DNA of 64,000 bases, taken from NCBI RefSeq assembly GCF_017591425.1, contig NW_024467119.1, positions 28,121,001 to 28,185,000 on the forward strand. The letters run 5' to 3'. This stretch comes from Ochotona curzoniae. Lineage: Eukaryota > Chordata > Mammalia > Lagomorpha > Ochotonidae. Position 1 is the stretch's first letter. Each line of letters starts with the position of its first letter. Below the pieces are notes generated by a model. It was given only the letters and a program-made list of their open reading frames with translations, was not told the DNA's origin and ran no database searches. The position numbers and the translations under genes are program-made. Positions 22,610 to 34,424 of this stretch are shown here, piece after piece.

Positions 22610-25185
22610 TTATTTTTATTACATTGCATTATGTGACACAGTTTTAGGTACTGGGATTCCCTCTACAACAGATCATTTTTCAAAGTTGTCCAACTCCTAC
22701 AATTAGTGCTTCTTTTCTTTTGTTCTAAGTGTGTTAAGATTCAGTTCGATCCCTTGAATTCCTTCTAATTAACCTTGCTCTGGTGGATTTGTTTTTTAAC
22801 TGAACATTTTGTTGTATCTTCTTTTGTTTTCCTAATTGGAGTGCCATGCAACTATGGAATAGTTAGTAATTCAACATGGAGCAGCCCCTGGATCCTCTGG
22901 ACCTCCAAATGTAAGCTGGTGTTTCAGCATTTCCTAGGTTTGATGCAAGATAAACAAGGTGATGTTTTGGACTAAAGTCAGTTGGATTACCAGTAGTCTA
23001 CAGACCAAGTAGGAGCAGAGAATCCTTCCAATGTGGTCTCAGGGAAAGCATTCCAGGAACATGAAGCATGCTTGAAGAAATATACATGCTTGGTTCCCAT
23101 GAAGCTTGGAACTAGTCACTTAGACTGCCCTTTTGGTCATACCGAACAGGGATATTCTGTATTGTGCTTAGTAGAAAGTGAGATTCAGGCTTTTGGAGGC
23201 ATTATGTTTGCCCAATCTGTGTTCAACACTAATTTGATCTGGTAAAGTTTGGTGTTGAGCTGTTGTTGGATTATCTCTATTGAATTTTGTTCAAAGCTGA
23301 CATAGGATTGAAGTCTAAAACTGAAACTGTAGATGGAGCCCACATGTTTTAAATTGCCCATGAACAGATTGTTATTAATGAACCTTGTTAATGATCACTT
23401 TACCCTATCTTTAAAAATGACCTTTTAAAATGTTGCTTTAGAAACACCATCTATGCCAATGTGGGTATGTCATTGACTTGATTAGATCCCAATACCTTTC
23501 CCTTGATGAAATTGCAACTGATTAACATTCTCCAATGAGATGGAGCTATAAAAGTAAGTGAATTTTAATACAATCATTTCTGAGGAAAAGTCAAACTTCA
23601 TTGCACACCTTTCCTCTTGCATCCTCCTTTAATGGCAGAGTTCACTAAAAGACTGAGCCAGATAAATGAGCAAGGGACAGGAGGGATTTTGGAGCCAAGG
23701 AAGAGACCACATAGCAGATCCATCTTTAATTTAATAATCTCAGTGTGCTATTTGGTATGCTACTGTCATGGAACTACTCCCGTCATATTTATATACCTGT
23801 GGATGGAAAAATCAGGGTGAAACTGGGGCAGTGTTTATGGACATAAGAGACAGGAAGAGAGCAAAGTTGTCAGCCTGAGAAGTCTGTGACTTGGAACGTA
23901 AAAGCATAATTGGCCAAGTAAATCCATATAATTAAATTAAATATGAATGCCACTGATTGAGAATAACACTGTGGACAGAATATGCCTGCTGTTAACGACC
24001 CACGATTTATTTACACCTTAAACACCGTGTTTCCTCACCGCTCTAAAGTAGTAAAATTGCCTTCTTCCTGGTGAAATTTATTGCCATTTAAACATGCCAA
24101 AAGGCCATTCTGGCAGTCATTACAATAATCTATCATTTCTGCAACTGCTGGTATCCTGTTCAGTGGTCAAATTCAATCTGAGAAGGGTCAACAGAATTTT
24201 TCCACCAAATGCTTCCCTGTTGACTGTCATCAATTTACTTTTGTCAACAAAAAGGGCATTACTAGGGAATGAAACAGAAGATCCCCTAAGACCTCCGGCA
24301 AACACCGGTGCTGCTCTGCCCTGCAGTATCTCTTCAGCTGGTGGATCTGACTTTTCCTGTGTGACAGCGTGTGCACAGTGGGCCATAGCATTCAGAAGCA
24401 TGGAGAGGATCCTGCCTTGTATCTGAGTTTCCCTGCAGTGACAAAAAGAAGCACATCTGACAGTAGCGCTTGTGTTTCTGGTTTCTAGGGAGATCTGCAT
24501 TTTCTTTCTTTTTTGTTTTGAAATTTATATTATTTTCCATAATTTGGTTTTGTAAGTGTAGGAATTCCCTCCCCCGTTTTCCCTCCCTCCCTCTGCATTC
24601 TCCCCTTACTTACTGTTTTCCCATCTGTGATTACAATAGTATAGTCCTTCAACAACAGCCATGGGTCCAACGTTCTGTTATCTAACTCTATCATGGCATT
24701 GTAGGTACAGGTGATATGTAAAGGCTAGTGCCCTATTGTCAAAGTCTATTTAAAAGTTTCATTGGAAGTTCTCCTTTTATTCAGGAATACAGCTGCATGC
24801 TGCACTATATCTCCACTTTCTGGTGTGCTATTCTCCACCATACACTTCATCTATGAGAATAGATGTTTATCTATTGAGCTTGTATTTTGCATGAAAATTG
24901 CTTTATTTTAGGGGCAACATATGAGACTTGTCCTTTTGGCATTTTCTTTGAAGGAGAAACTTGATTTTAAGAGAGAAATAACTGGTTAGTTATGATTAGT
25001 CATGTGATTAGTTGTGTCTCTTCCTTTAGGCATTCCCTACAACCTTTTTTTTCAATAAATATTTTATTGTATGTTAATTCTTACTCAACTTTCAGATCAC
25101 ACAGTTCCAACACTTCATGGTAGGAGGTGATTGCTCTGTAACATAGAAAAAAAATTTTTCTTTGCTATTGGAAGATAATCTTCAA
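22610..25185. other. Intergenic DNA, no gene seen
   Basis: Frames of 110 codons (+, 24094-24426) and 126 codons (-, 24120-24500) overlap on opposite strands. Neither resembles a known protein, and their coincidence reflects a stop-poor tract. 24080-24260 is repeat-free and moderately AT-rich. Confidence 0.4.
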
Positions 25186-25189
25186 GATT

Positions 25190-25245
25190 ATTTTCCCTCC
25201 CTCCCTCCACCCTCCCTTTCTTTCTTCCTTCCTTCTTGCTCTCTT
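25190..25245. repeat. CT-rich low-complexity tract
   Basis: 'ccctccctccctccaccctc' and 'tttctttcttccttccttc' form a polypyrimidine run directly beside the SINE tail at 25245. Confidence 0.8.
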
Positions 25246-25556
25246 TAAAGATTTATTTATTTATTTGAAACTCAATCACAGAGATAAAAGTAGAGACAGA
25301 GACCTTTGATCTGCTAATTCACTTGCCAGTGGCCTCAAAGGCCAGTTCTAGGTCAGTACAAGCCAAAGCCAAGATCTGGAAGCTTCATCTGGGTCTTACA
25401 TGGGTGGCAGAGGCCCAAGCACTTGAGAATCTTTTTCACATTTTTTCCCCTAGGCCACTGGAAGTAGAGTAGCTGGGACAGAAACCGATGTGCATATGGA
25501 TGCTGGCATCACAGATGGCAGTTTTACCTGTCATACCATAATGCCAGCTCCTTTCA
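25245..25556 (-). mobile_element. C-repeat SINE, reverse
   Basis: It starts with 'aaagatttatttatttattt' (reverse A-rich tail), then 'aagccaaagccaagatctgg', 'cttacatgggtggcagaggc', 'ccaagcacttgagaatc' and 'agtagctgggacagaaaccg', ending 'ataccataatgccagctcc'. Confidence 0.85.
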
Positions 25557-25925
25557 GATTTTCTATACTCAGAAAAAACAGGGGCAAAAATAAAGGAAAA
25601 AATTGAGTTAATGTTGGCCCTCACCAGTCTTTTCTCAGATAAATGTAGAAAGTATGGTTTTTGTGTGTGTGGCGGGGGGTGAGGGAAATGAAGAGAGGGA
25701 TATAAACAACTGGACTCAATTCTGTGTTGTCTCTATGGATTAGCATTTGAGGATGCAGCATCTGTTCCAAGTCATCCTGAATTCTGCTGTTATGTATCTG
25801 TGATGGGAGGCCACAGGAAGGCAGAATAAGTGCTCTCTATCTGACAGCCAATCAGGGGTGTAAGCATTGACCCCAGTTGTCTCCTGCTCATGGCGATTTA
25901 TGTTTTTGTTCACATTAGCTGGCAA

Positions 25926-26032
25926 TAGATTATGAATTATAATCAGATATGAATTATAGATTATGAATTATAATTCATTATAACATGAATTGTAATTCAT
26001 TATAATATGAATCATAATGTTCTATAATCACC
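25926..26032. repeat. AT-rich tandem and palindromic cluster
   Basis: 'agattatgaattataa' occurs at 25927 and again at 25958 (31-bp offset). 'taattcattataa' occurs at 25971 and 25993 (22-bp offset). A perfect 16-bp palindrome, 'atgaattataattcat', lies at 25963-25978. The arrangement could extrude a small cruciform. Confidence 0.8.
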
Positions 26033-26034
26033 AG

Positions 26035-26705
26035 TCACTTATGTGAATGGTCAGGTTGTAAACTTGAGAATTATAGTGTGTTTCCAATGGGTTTACTTTT
26101 TTGGGTGGTAGATTATTTTTAAGTCCTACCCTGCACCTCCTCCCCACTTCCCTACTGCTTTAATTGAATTTTCTAATAATCTCTAATTCCACAGGAATAC
26201 CTTAGAGTGAAAACTGGGAGGTTTGCAATTGATTAGCAAGGTATCCTAAATGTTTTCTACTGCTAAAAACTAAATTGTTAATCATGTCTAAGAACCTCAA
26301 GAAGCAGAGGATTGCTTTTCTTTGACTTTTTGGTGCTGATCTTAGCATTACTCAATAATTTGTTAGGTTTTGGTTTTGTGCATAGCTTACATTTGCTTTT
26401 TGCTTTATGCATTGTGTGGGCAAATTCAGAAGTTGGGTCTATCTTGATGCATTCATTATTTTAGTTGAAGGCTAGGAGTTAACCAAGACAACTGCTTCCA
26501 GCATAGCCTGTTGGTTGGAGGGAGCCAAAATTACTATAATTTAGGATGGTGTTCCATATCAACTTTATAGATATTTGTGCATGTTTGGATGCTTTCACAA
26601 TTTAAAAGAATGTCAAACATTTGCTTCATAGGAAATACATTTCTTGTTGTAAAAGATACATGCTTTTGTGGAAGCAAATAAAGAAAGGAAGCATAATCAA
26701 TTATT
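26035..26705. other. Unique intergenic DNA, no gene seen
   Basis: AT-rich with no recognised repeat. Confidence 0.4.
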
Positions 26706-26711
26706 CTGTAA

Positions 26712-27010
26712 TAAGGTTCAGCATTGCATGCAGTAGGTTAAGCTGATGCTTGCTATGCCAGCATTCTATGCTGAGCACCTGTTCAGGTTCTGGATGCTTT
26801 CCTTTGATACAGTGGTGCTAATGTTCCTGGGAAGGCAACTGATCATGTCCATGTACTTGAGCTGCTGTCATTCATGTGAAACCTAGATGGAGTTTTCAGC
26901 TTCTCCCGGGCCAGTCTTGCCCATTGTGACCATTTAGGGGAGTGAAACAGTGAATAAAAGGTCTCTGTCACTTCCTGTCATTTTATCTTTCAAATATATG
27001 AGTAAATATT
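26712..27010 (+). mobile_element. Diverged C-repeat SINE
   Basis: The sense copy is traceable from 'gcatgcagtaggttaagctg' through 'tgctatgccagcattctatg', 'cctgggaaggcaactgatca' and 'cccattgtgaccatttaggg' to 'gagtgaaacagtgaataaaa' and 'tttcaaatatatgagtaaat'. The body is heavily mutated, so it is old. Confidence 0.7.
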
Positions 27011-27014
27011 TAGA

Positions 27015-27610
27015 AAATAATCTCACCAGGGAGTTAATTATTGTGAATATTTATCTCTCTATAATTCTATAATTTTACTTATAATATAAAATATGCTTTA
27101 TGTTTAAGAGAAGAAAAATGGATTCAAAGTCTGGTTTTATAAATAACTAAATATTTATAAATAAAATATTTGTATTGGTGCTATTCATGATAGGTAACAT
27201 TAAATATCAAAATAAATTTTAGACCAATTATGAGATGAGATGTAATATAGCCATGAAAATTGATAAATCAATTTTATCATTTCATGTAGATAAACTTTGG
27301 AGCAAAAATATTAGTCTCCAAAGATTATATACAGCATGACACTCTTGTAATTATTATCAACATAAAAAAATTAAAAATATATGTACCTATGTTTAAGAAA
27401 CACAAATAGATGTGATAGAAACAGGAGGGTTTACTGAAAAGACAGGAGGAGGGGCAATGGGATAGTTGGCTGATACCAAGATTTGGAAAAGGGTTTGAAG
27501 TCTAAACACTGCATAAATGACTTTGAATCCGTCTCTCTTTTCTGTGTCAACTCTCATCTTTGCTGCCAAGTTTTGGATATCTTAGTCAGTTCTAGGTAGC
27601 TTCCAGACTT
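27015..27610. other. AT-rich intergenic DNA, no gene seen
   Basis: A and T dominate with many TAAA/ATAT words. No named repeat or gene. Confidence 0.4.
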
Positions 27611-27614
27611 TGGG

Positions 27615-27840
27615 TACCTCAGTCTTAACATTATTGACATTTTGGGACAGATAACTCTTTGTTTTGGGAGCACCGCCCTGTGCATTGTAGAATGTTTCAC
27701 AGCAGTCCTGGTTCTTACCCTCTTGATTAATTATTTCTTCCCCTTCAGTTGTGATCATCAGAAATGTTTGAAGACAGCGCCAAGTACCTCCTGGTAGGCA
27801 ACATGTCCCTGATGAAGAATGTTAAAGTGGATCTCACCTT
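27615..27840 (+). mobile_element. MER5A-type hAT DNA-transposon remnant
   Basis: 'attgacattttgggacagat' then 'aactctttgttttgggagca', 'ccctgtgcattgtagaatgt' and 'ttcacagcagtcctgg', later 'cagttgtgatcatcagaaat' and 'gtttgaagacagcgccaagt' follow the MER5A consensus in order. It is a short non-autonomous element with no transposase, active in early mammals. Confidence 0.85.
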
Positions 27841-27999
27841 AAAATTCTGAGATTTTTTTCAAAAGCAGCTAATCGTTACTTGAAATTATTCATATTATCA
27901 CATATTTCAAAATTTAGTCCCTCCTTTGGTTGATTCTGGTGTTGGTCGAGTCCACTGCAATAACATAGCACAGCCTGATGAAATGACTTGGTACAGCAA

Positions 28000-28340
28000 T
28001 GGCTTCTGCTGTTTTACTAAACCGCCCTTTGTAAAACCGACTGACATATTTTTGTTGGCTCCTACAGAGCTCTATTCTGCAACATCATTGATTCTCTAGG
28101 CTGTGTGGAAACTTCTGGTAGGGAACCCATCCTGCTGAGTGACCTCAGGGAAGCCACTGTGCCTCATCAATCCCATATGAGAGAAAAAAAGAGCAGTCAT
28201 AACAATTAAACTGGCTAGCCCCAAAGGCCTTCTGAAGCAAGGTCTGTGTGAAGACAAACTTGTAATATTTATTGTGATTATCGGCCCCCCAGGGGCCTTT
28301 TGAAGAATTCTGTCTGATTTACCAGGCAGCTGCCCCATGG
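28000..28340. promoter_or_regulatory. Possible conserved non-coding element
   Basis: The repeat-free stretch includes 'aaaccgccctttgtaaaacc', 'cgactgacatatttttgttg' and 'tttattgtgattatcggccc'. It retains isolated CpGs. Evidence is texture only. Confidence 0.2.
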
Positions 28341-28344
28341 ATAT

Positions 28345-28985
28345 GCATGAAATGAGATGGGAAGGAACCAGCGGCAGGGTGGGGGTGGTGAGTGTGACCG
28401 GGTTGACAGCTGTGCACCAAGGGTGACCTCAAATTTACCCCCAGATGTTCAAACTATTTCTAAATATTGTCACACTCTTGGTGTGGTGCCGTTTTCTGTT
28501 CTTACGAAAGTTAGGGAAGCAAGCAGCACTTCAGGACTTTAATGCTCACTTTAGCCTGTGAAAGACAAGGTAATATTCCAGAGGAGCCTGACCTTTTCAT
28601 TGTTCATTGCAGCTGGCTGGCTGACCATTCCTATTCTCTATTCCATTTGCTTCAGCAACTTCCTTGTCTCCTTCTCTTCCTAACATCAGGGACATAATAG
28701 CGCCACTGAAGGCCCTTTTCTATTGTGCTTCTTTGTCAGGATCTTGTCCACCTGGTTCTAACCTACGAATGGTGAGAACTAAATGATGGAGTTAAAACTC
28801 AGCAGAGAAAGCAATGAATGGAAGGGTGAAGAATTGTTTCTCCATCAATCGAAAGATGAGCTTATACCACAAATGGAATATTTTCCTTGCCTTCAAATAG
28901 GATAGGTAATTAAAAAGGCTTTGATGAAAGAATAGTTAGATTTCAATAAATTCTAACCAAGGGAGGGATATCTAGAATAAAAACA
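28345..28985. other. Unique intergenic DNA, no gene seen
   Basis: No SINE and no coding-like frame. Confidence 0.4.
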
Positions 28986-28997
28986 ATATCCATTTCA

Positions 28998-29350
28998 GGC
29001 AACGGCATCATGGCACAGTAGGTTAAGTCACCGTCTGGTATGCCAGAATCCTGTATGAATACTTGTTGGAGCAGACAGGTCTGCTCCACTTTAAATTCAG
29101 CTCCCTTTTAATATGCCTGGGAAAGCAGCAGAGGATGGCCTAAGTACTACTAAGTCCCTGCAGCTCATGTGGAAAGCTCAGATGGAGTCCCAGGCTCCTG
29201 GCTTCCATGTGGGATGCCATGTGGAGAGTGAATCAGAGGACGGAAGATCTCTATCTCCCTCCCCCACCCTCCACCTCTGCTCTTGCTCTCTGATTCTCTT
29301 CTTTGTAACTCCAACCTTTAAGTAAGTAAAAATAAGTGTTTTTAAAAAAA
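28998..29350 (+). mobile_element. C-repeat SINE
   Basis: The sense copy shows 'ggcatcatggcacagtaggt' and 'taagtcaccgtctggtatgc', 'gcctgggaaagcagcagagg', 'aggctcctggcttccatgtg', 'gagagtgaatcagaggacgg' and 'aagatctctatctccctc', ending in 'taagtaaaaataag'. Confidence 0.85.
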
Positions 29351-29354
29351 TACC

Positions 29355-30660
29355 TATTTCAAATATTTTTCAAGCACTTTCTTCAGTGGTATAAGCAATA
29401 ACTTGGAGTGAATTCACTTGGTAATAACTGAGTGAATTATTATTATTTTGAGCTTTGACTAGTATTTAACAGATTCGATGTGATTTGTAAATATGATTCT
29501 AAAAATGCAATAATATTCCTTTCCTTCTCCCTTTTCCCCAACCTTCCTTTACCCTTCTCCTAAAGGAATTCTTTAAGCTTCCATTTACTCTGATAATTTC
29601 CTTGATGGCTCTATTTCCTATCTGTCCTGGCAAGATATCTTTGCCACCAGAGTCAGTCTACAGGAGCACAGGAATGTTTGCCCTGGACTATATGGCTAAA
29701 ATATACATCTGTTATAAAGAAGGGGCAGAAGAATTAAGAAGGACAAGATATACAGTCATTTTTTCCTGAATACACCTTCACAAAACTAGCACTAAACACT
29801 TGACAGCCCTATTTTAAACTAGGTAGCAGAGAACACAGTCCAGGCTATGAGAGAGAAAGAGAGAGGAAAGTAAAACTTCAAAATAAATGTTCCTTTTCCT
29901 GATATGAAGTCTAAGAATATGAAATTGAAGCCATTGTCTCCTGCTGACTTTGTTCATCCTCACACTGTATTTTTCTAATATAGAAGAAGACATATTTGTG
30001 AAAAGAAGCTGAGGTGTTGAATCTATCACTGAAGTAGTGACAAGCCTGTCAGCTTTAACTAGACAGAGGGAGCAATCGTTGAGTATGATCTTCACCACTT
30101 ACAGATAAAGTAATCACTAAACACATGTTAGATGACACCAAGATGACACTCTCCTGAAGATGAAGAGCTGAGGATCACCAGGCGATATGAGACACATGAG
30201 CCAATACGAATCCAGGCTTTCCCTCCCGTGTTAGGCACTCCGTCTTGACACTTAATAAGTAGGCTCATCTCTAAAGGGATTAACTGGGAAATAATTGCAT
30301 GCAGCTTGTTCCCTGCAGAGCTATCACGCTTTTCAAGGATCATTTCGAAGTGGGTGGAGATCTACTGGCTGTTTTACAAGCAAGTAGTGCCACAAAGTAA
30401 AAGAATCATTTAAAAAAGTCCATTTGGTATGACATTAAAAATGAAAGAATTACTTCATTTATTTTTGCACTTAGGTTGAAGACTGCTTTAGACAGTGAGA
30501 CACAGGAAGGCAGGGGCTTGGTTTACATTCTTCCTGCTGTGTTCCCATACACAGTGTGTGCACATTAAAACTGATACAGTGAATGAAGAATGGACAAATA
30601 CTTGATTATACCAACTTAAATGCAGTTTCAGCAATAAATAGGAAAATGGTTAGTTGTTAA
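29355..30660. other. Unique intergenic DNA, no gene seen
   Basis: No mobile element or gene is recognised. Frames on the minus strand at 29814-30098 and 30128-30343 look random. Confidence 0.4.
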
Positions 30661-30664
30661 TTTT

Positions 30665-30735
30665 GCTATTGTTAAAATTGGGATACTTACTGAGTATTTA
30701 TGTTCCTAGCACGATTTTAACTGCAATTTTCAATT
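30665..30735 (+). repeat. Possible MIR fragment
   Basis: 'gatacttactgagtatttat' with 'gttcctagcacgattttaac' resembles the MIR 5' part. Very short, so tentative. Confidence 0.3.
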
Positions 30736-31016
30736 GAATAAAACACATTCAGTTTAGTGTCATATTTTGGTAAATGCTTGTAATGCATAATAATCAAATT
30801 AAGTCAGTGAACATTCCATCATTTTAAATGTTTATCATTCTTTGTGTTTGGAGCACTAAGAATCCCTTCTTACACATAAATAAATTATTCTTAACTACAG
30901 TCATCTTACTGTACAACAAAACACTGAAACTTAATCCCTTGTGTAGCTGTATATTTGTACGCACTAGCCAACTTCTTTCTGTTTTAAATACTCTTGGTTT
31001 AAATTTTCCCTGCTTT

Positions 31017-31220
31017 ATTTTATTTAAATATTTATTTATTTGTATTGGAAAGGCAGAGTTACAGAAAGGAGAGGCAAAGATAAAGATCATCCATCGCTGG
31101 TTCATTGTCCAAATGGCCGCAACTGGGAAGTGGAACAGCTGGGACATGAACCAGCACCCAATTGTGATCTTGGTGTGTATTAGGTGAGGATTTAGCCACT
31201 GAGACATCACGCTGGACCCA
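31017..31220 (-). mobile_element. Internally deleted C-repeat SINE, reverse
   Basis: It begins 'tttaaatatttatttatttg' and 'tattggaaaggcagagttac', keeps 'gttcattgtccaaatggccg', then jumps to 'aactgggaagtggaacagctgggac', skipping the central third, and ends 'agacatcacgctggaccc'. Confidence 0.85.
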
Positions 31221-31251
31221 AATCTCCCTTGTCTTAAATACTTAGTATTTA

Positions 31252-31480
31252 AGTCAGATATGCAGAGAAGAATCAGAGAGGAAGGTTGGTCCATTGATTC
31301 ACTCCCCAAGCAGCTGCAATGGCTAGAACTGAGCCAATCTGAAGCTAGGAGCCAGAAGCGTCTTCCAGGTCTCCAACGCGCGTGCAGTGTTCCAAGGCTT
31401 TCGGTCATCCTTGACTGCTTTCTCAGGCCACAAGCAGGGAAGAGGTACAGATCTCTATTGACTGGGCTCACATGATGCCC
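31252..31480 (-). mobile_element. C-repeat SINE fragment, reverse
   Basis: 'agatatgcagagaagaatca' leads to 'ccattgattcactccccaag', 'cagctgcaatggctagaact', 'tgagccaatctgaagctagg' and 'cttccaggtctccaacgcgc', then 'cttgactgctttctcaggcc'. It lacks a clean tail and head and lies about 35 bp from the deleted copy at 31017. Confidence 0.8.
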
Positions 31481-31484
31481 ATTA

Positions 31485-33125
31485 CAGGTTCTCAAATGAA
31501 TCAATGGCATATCTTCACACTCTTGGTAGATGTTGTGATTTTTCCTCTTCAAGTCATTGTTCTAGTCCATGAATCCAGAACTAAAAAGGGTTCTCTGAAC
31601 TCGTGTCAAGCTCATCGTTTTTACATAGATGGAAGCAACTATTGAGTTTCTAGAAGTATAAACACTAGCTTGATCCTTTTGTTCTTGACTCAAGGACTAG
31701 TGTTTAGGCACATGAAAAAACAGAAAAGCCAACTAAAGAAATGTATTTTCCTATAATGATGGCAGCTTTGGCTTTGAGTGACAAATGGTATACTCTTGCA
31801 GGAGCAAAATCCAATTTTAGCGCACAGGAAGCCTGCAAAAAGATGATGTTCTTGAAGAGAAAGTGTCAAGGATCCCTTGAATATACTGCCAAGGTCCTTG
31901 CCAACGCTTTGCAAGTAGGCAAGACGATTGACAGACTTTGCAAATAAATTTTGTTAGTTTCTTGTTAAGTCCACCCATTGTCATATAACTCATTAATCAA
32001 GCAAGGCCTTGTTGTATCTTCATACAGGACCTCAGCTAGGTCCACTTTATTAGAAGATCATGCTAATTTGATGTATGACAAACCTGTGCTCTTTTCCCTT
32101 TCCTTCTTGCCTGGTGAGAGCTTTTCCAATTTTGGAATTACTGAGAAGCTTCCAAATAGCTCTATAAAGAGACTTTCGGCAGGCAGATTGTGCTGCTTTG
32201 TAAAAAAAAGTTGGCATTTCAAGGTAGTTATTATGTGCTAGTCTCCAGAATTAGCATGTCCTATTGCAATAATCTTCAATTTTTGTGCTACACCCATGAT
32301 AAGATTCTTCCATATTTTTTCTCATTCTGTAGAGACATTCCCATTTTCCTGTCCAGTAAATAGAAAAAATAGGGTTCAAAGGCACGCCTGTATGAGTTTA
32401 TTAGATTTCAAGTGTTTGAACCGCTTTGTAACAGTTTCACAATGAATGTACAACAGGTAGTGAGGCATGTTGTTTTCTATAAACTGCAGGGAATGCTCTT
32501 TTGGAAAGTAGGCAATTTGGGACTCAACTTCCCTTCATTCATTCTCCTTCCTCCACTGCTACTTAACTAAGAAACTGTGCATCATTAACAGATGACTTAA
32601 TTATTTTATCCTCAAGTACTTCAACCATAAGGCGAGATAACAACACCATATCTGCTGGTAAACTATTAGCTGGATCATATGCCTTTGAGTATCTTTCTAA
32701 GTTTAAGCTTCACAATTACTCAACTACTGTTCAAGATCTCAACACCTGTCTCACTATTTGACGGAGTTCAGATCTTAAATAAATAATTGACATTCAAATG
32801 TTGTCCCAGAGTTAAAGATGGAGCCAGCCATCAAACAGAAGTCTCTAGTGGGACTGAACAAGGAATGAAATTTTGAACAACCAAGATCAGTCTGAAGAAG
32901 TTCAAAGGGAGGAAGAAAAAGGTATGTTCCTAGTTAAATGCACCCATGTTGAATTGAAGACTCAGAAAAGTTCTTTTCATTTTATTTTATGTTGGACTGA
33001 CTTTTAAGAAAACAATCCTGGAAGTGTTTATTTTATAACTCTAACAGCTTCCAAGAGAATGTGAACAGCCAAACTCTGAAAAAGCACAGTTGTGAATAGA
33101 ACTCATTTTCAGTAAGCAGAAAGAC
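31485..33125. other. Intergenic DNA, no gene seen
   Basis: A 68-codon plus-strand frame at 31741-31947 is Lys/Ala-rich in its second half but unrecognised and without flanking exon signals. No SINE is present. Parts of 32570-32860 could be old MIR/L2. Confidence 0.35.
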
Positions 33126-33129
33126 CTTT

Positions 33130-33320
33130 TTTGGCCCAGACCTACCTGACCACAACATATTGCCCCCGCTTCCCCCAACAAATGGGCAAATGACATTGTC
33201 AGCTGGAGGCGCCTGTTTATATCTCTCGGTCTCGTCCTAAATTATGCAACATGGAAGTTTGTACTCAATTACAAAATGGACAAGGGGGCCACATTTCTTA
33301 TTCTTCTAGCACAGACTAAG
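33130..33320. promoter_or_regulatory. Possible conserved non-coding element
   Basis: The repeat-free stretch includes 'atgacattgtcagctggagg' and 'cgcctgtttatatctctcgg', then 'tctcgtcctaaattatgcaa', with three CpGs in a short space. Texture-based candidate only. Confidence 0.25.
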
Positions 33321-33644
33321 TGATTTGGTGAAAAACATGATACATTGGATAGACTAGAAGTGGCTGCAATTAAGTCCTTGATAATGTGTGTGATGGCGGT
33401 ATCTTGACTTTCTTTCTGTGAGTTCTGTGTATGTAAGCCATTTTAAACAGACGTTTCTTAGGCCCTTGCTTCTACTATTTGGATTTATTAGCAATAATTG
33501 CAGATAATATTACAGGCACTGTACAAACTTCCATTTGTGAGTGGGCATGTGTACAGGTACTGCTGTTATCTGCAAAGCACAGACTAGATACAGTAATGAA
33601 CTGAGAACACTCGCAGCTTCCAGTTCGTACTCTGAGACATAAAA

Positions 33645-33962
33645 CTTAAGATTTATTTGAAAGGCAGAGTTACAGAGCAAGAGAGAGAGGAAAGAGGAAC
33701 AAGAGAGAGAACAAAGAGTGAGCAAACTTCAGATCTTAAATGTTGATTCATTTCTGATTCATTTCTGGGATGGTCCAGGCTGGAGCAAGTAGCCAGGAGC
33801 TTCTTTGGGAGACCCCAAAACCTCCCTTGTGATTGCAGGTGCCCAGGCGCATTAGCAGGGAGCTGGCTCAGAAGTGGAATAGGTAGGACTCGAACTGGCA
33901 CCCACAAGGGTTATGAGAATTACAGGTAGTGGCTTAACTTGTTGAGTCACAATGTTGGGCCT
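33645..33962 (-). mobile_element. C-repeat SINE, reverse
   Basis: 'taagatttatttgaaaggca' and 'gagttacagagcaagaga' open it, then 'gtagccaggagcttctttgg', 'ggtgcccaggcgcattagca', 'gggagctggctcagaagtgg' and 'gtaggactcgaactggcacc', ending 'gagtcacaatgttgggcc'. The central part carries a short duplicated 'tgattcatttctg'. Confidence 0.87.
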
Positions 33963-34194
33963 TATAACTCTTGGATAATTTCCCAATACACCATATTGAG
34001 AAATAATTTCTACTGACCTTGATCTCTAGTATAAATATGTTTATTTTTTGGATGATGTCTAAATGTGCCCTTTTGAAATATTCATCATCATTTACATTAA
34101 TCTACTTGTCTCCAGAATTATGTCCAACTTATTAGTGTAACAAAGTTGTAATTAGGATAATTAGATTATTTGATTCCAAAGGGGCAGTCTCTGG

Positions 34195-34335
34195 TTTCCG
34201 TTCTGTTGTTACCTACCATGTGACTGAGCAAGTCTTTGAGTATCCTTGAATTTCAGTTTGCTCATCAGAATCCAAGAATAACAAGTCTTGTTACTCCCAC
34301 AATCTGAAGTGGTGATCAAATAAATGAACTCTATC
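34195..34335 (-). repeat. MIR remnant, reverse
   Basis: 'cctaccatgtgactgagcaa' then 'gtctttgagtatccttgaat' and 'ttcagtttgctcatcagaat' is the reversed MIR core, followed by 'gatcaaataaatgaactcta'. Confidence 0.65.
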
Positions 34336-34388
34336 TGTGAAATTTAGGTACTAGGGAAATTCAAAATGCCATGATTGTTTTCCATTGT

Positions 34389-34419
34389 GTATATGTATAT
34401 ATATATATATATATATTTA
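34389..34419. repeat. (TA)n microsatellite
   Basis: About 14 TA dinucleotides preceded by 'gtatatg'. It creates meaningless Tyr-Ile frames on both strands. Confidence 0.95.
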
Positions 34420-34424
34420 TTAGC

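Noticed and set aside
30824..31552. Longest open frame in the window, 242 codons on the minus strand
   Set aside because: It runs through two C-repeat copies (31017-31220 and 31252-31480), its translation matches frames produced by other copies of the same SINE, and there is no independent coding signal.
31741..31947. 68-codon frame with a Lys-rich C-terminal half
   Set aside because: Protein-like to the eye but too short, unrecognised, and lacking a poly(A) remnant or exon boundaries that would mark a retrocopy.
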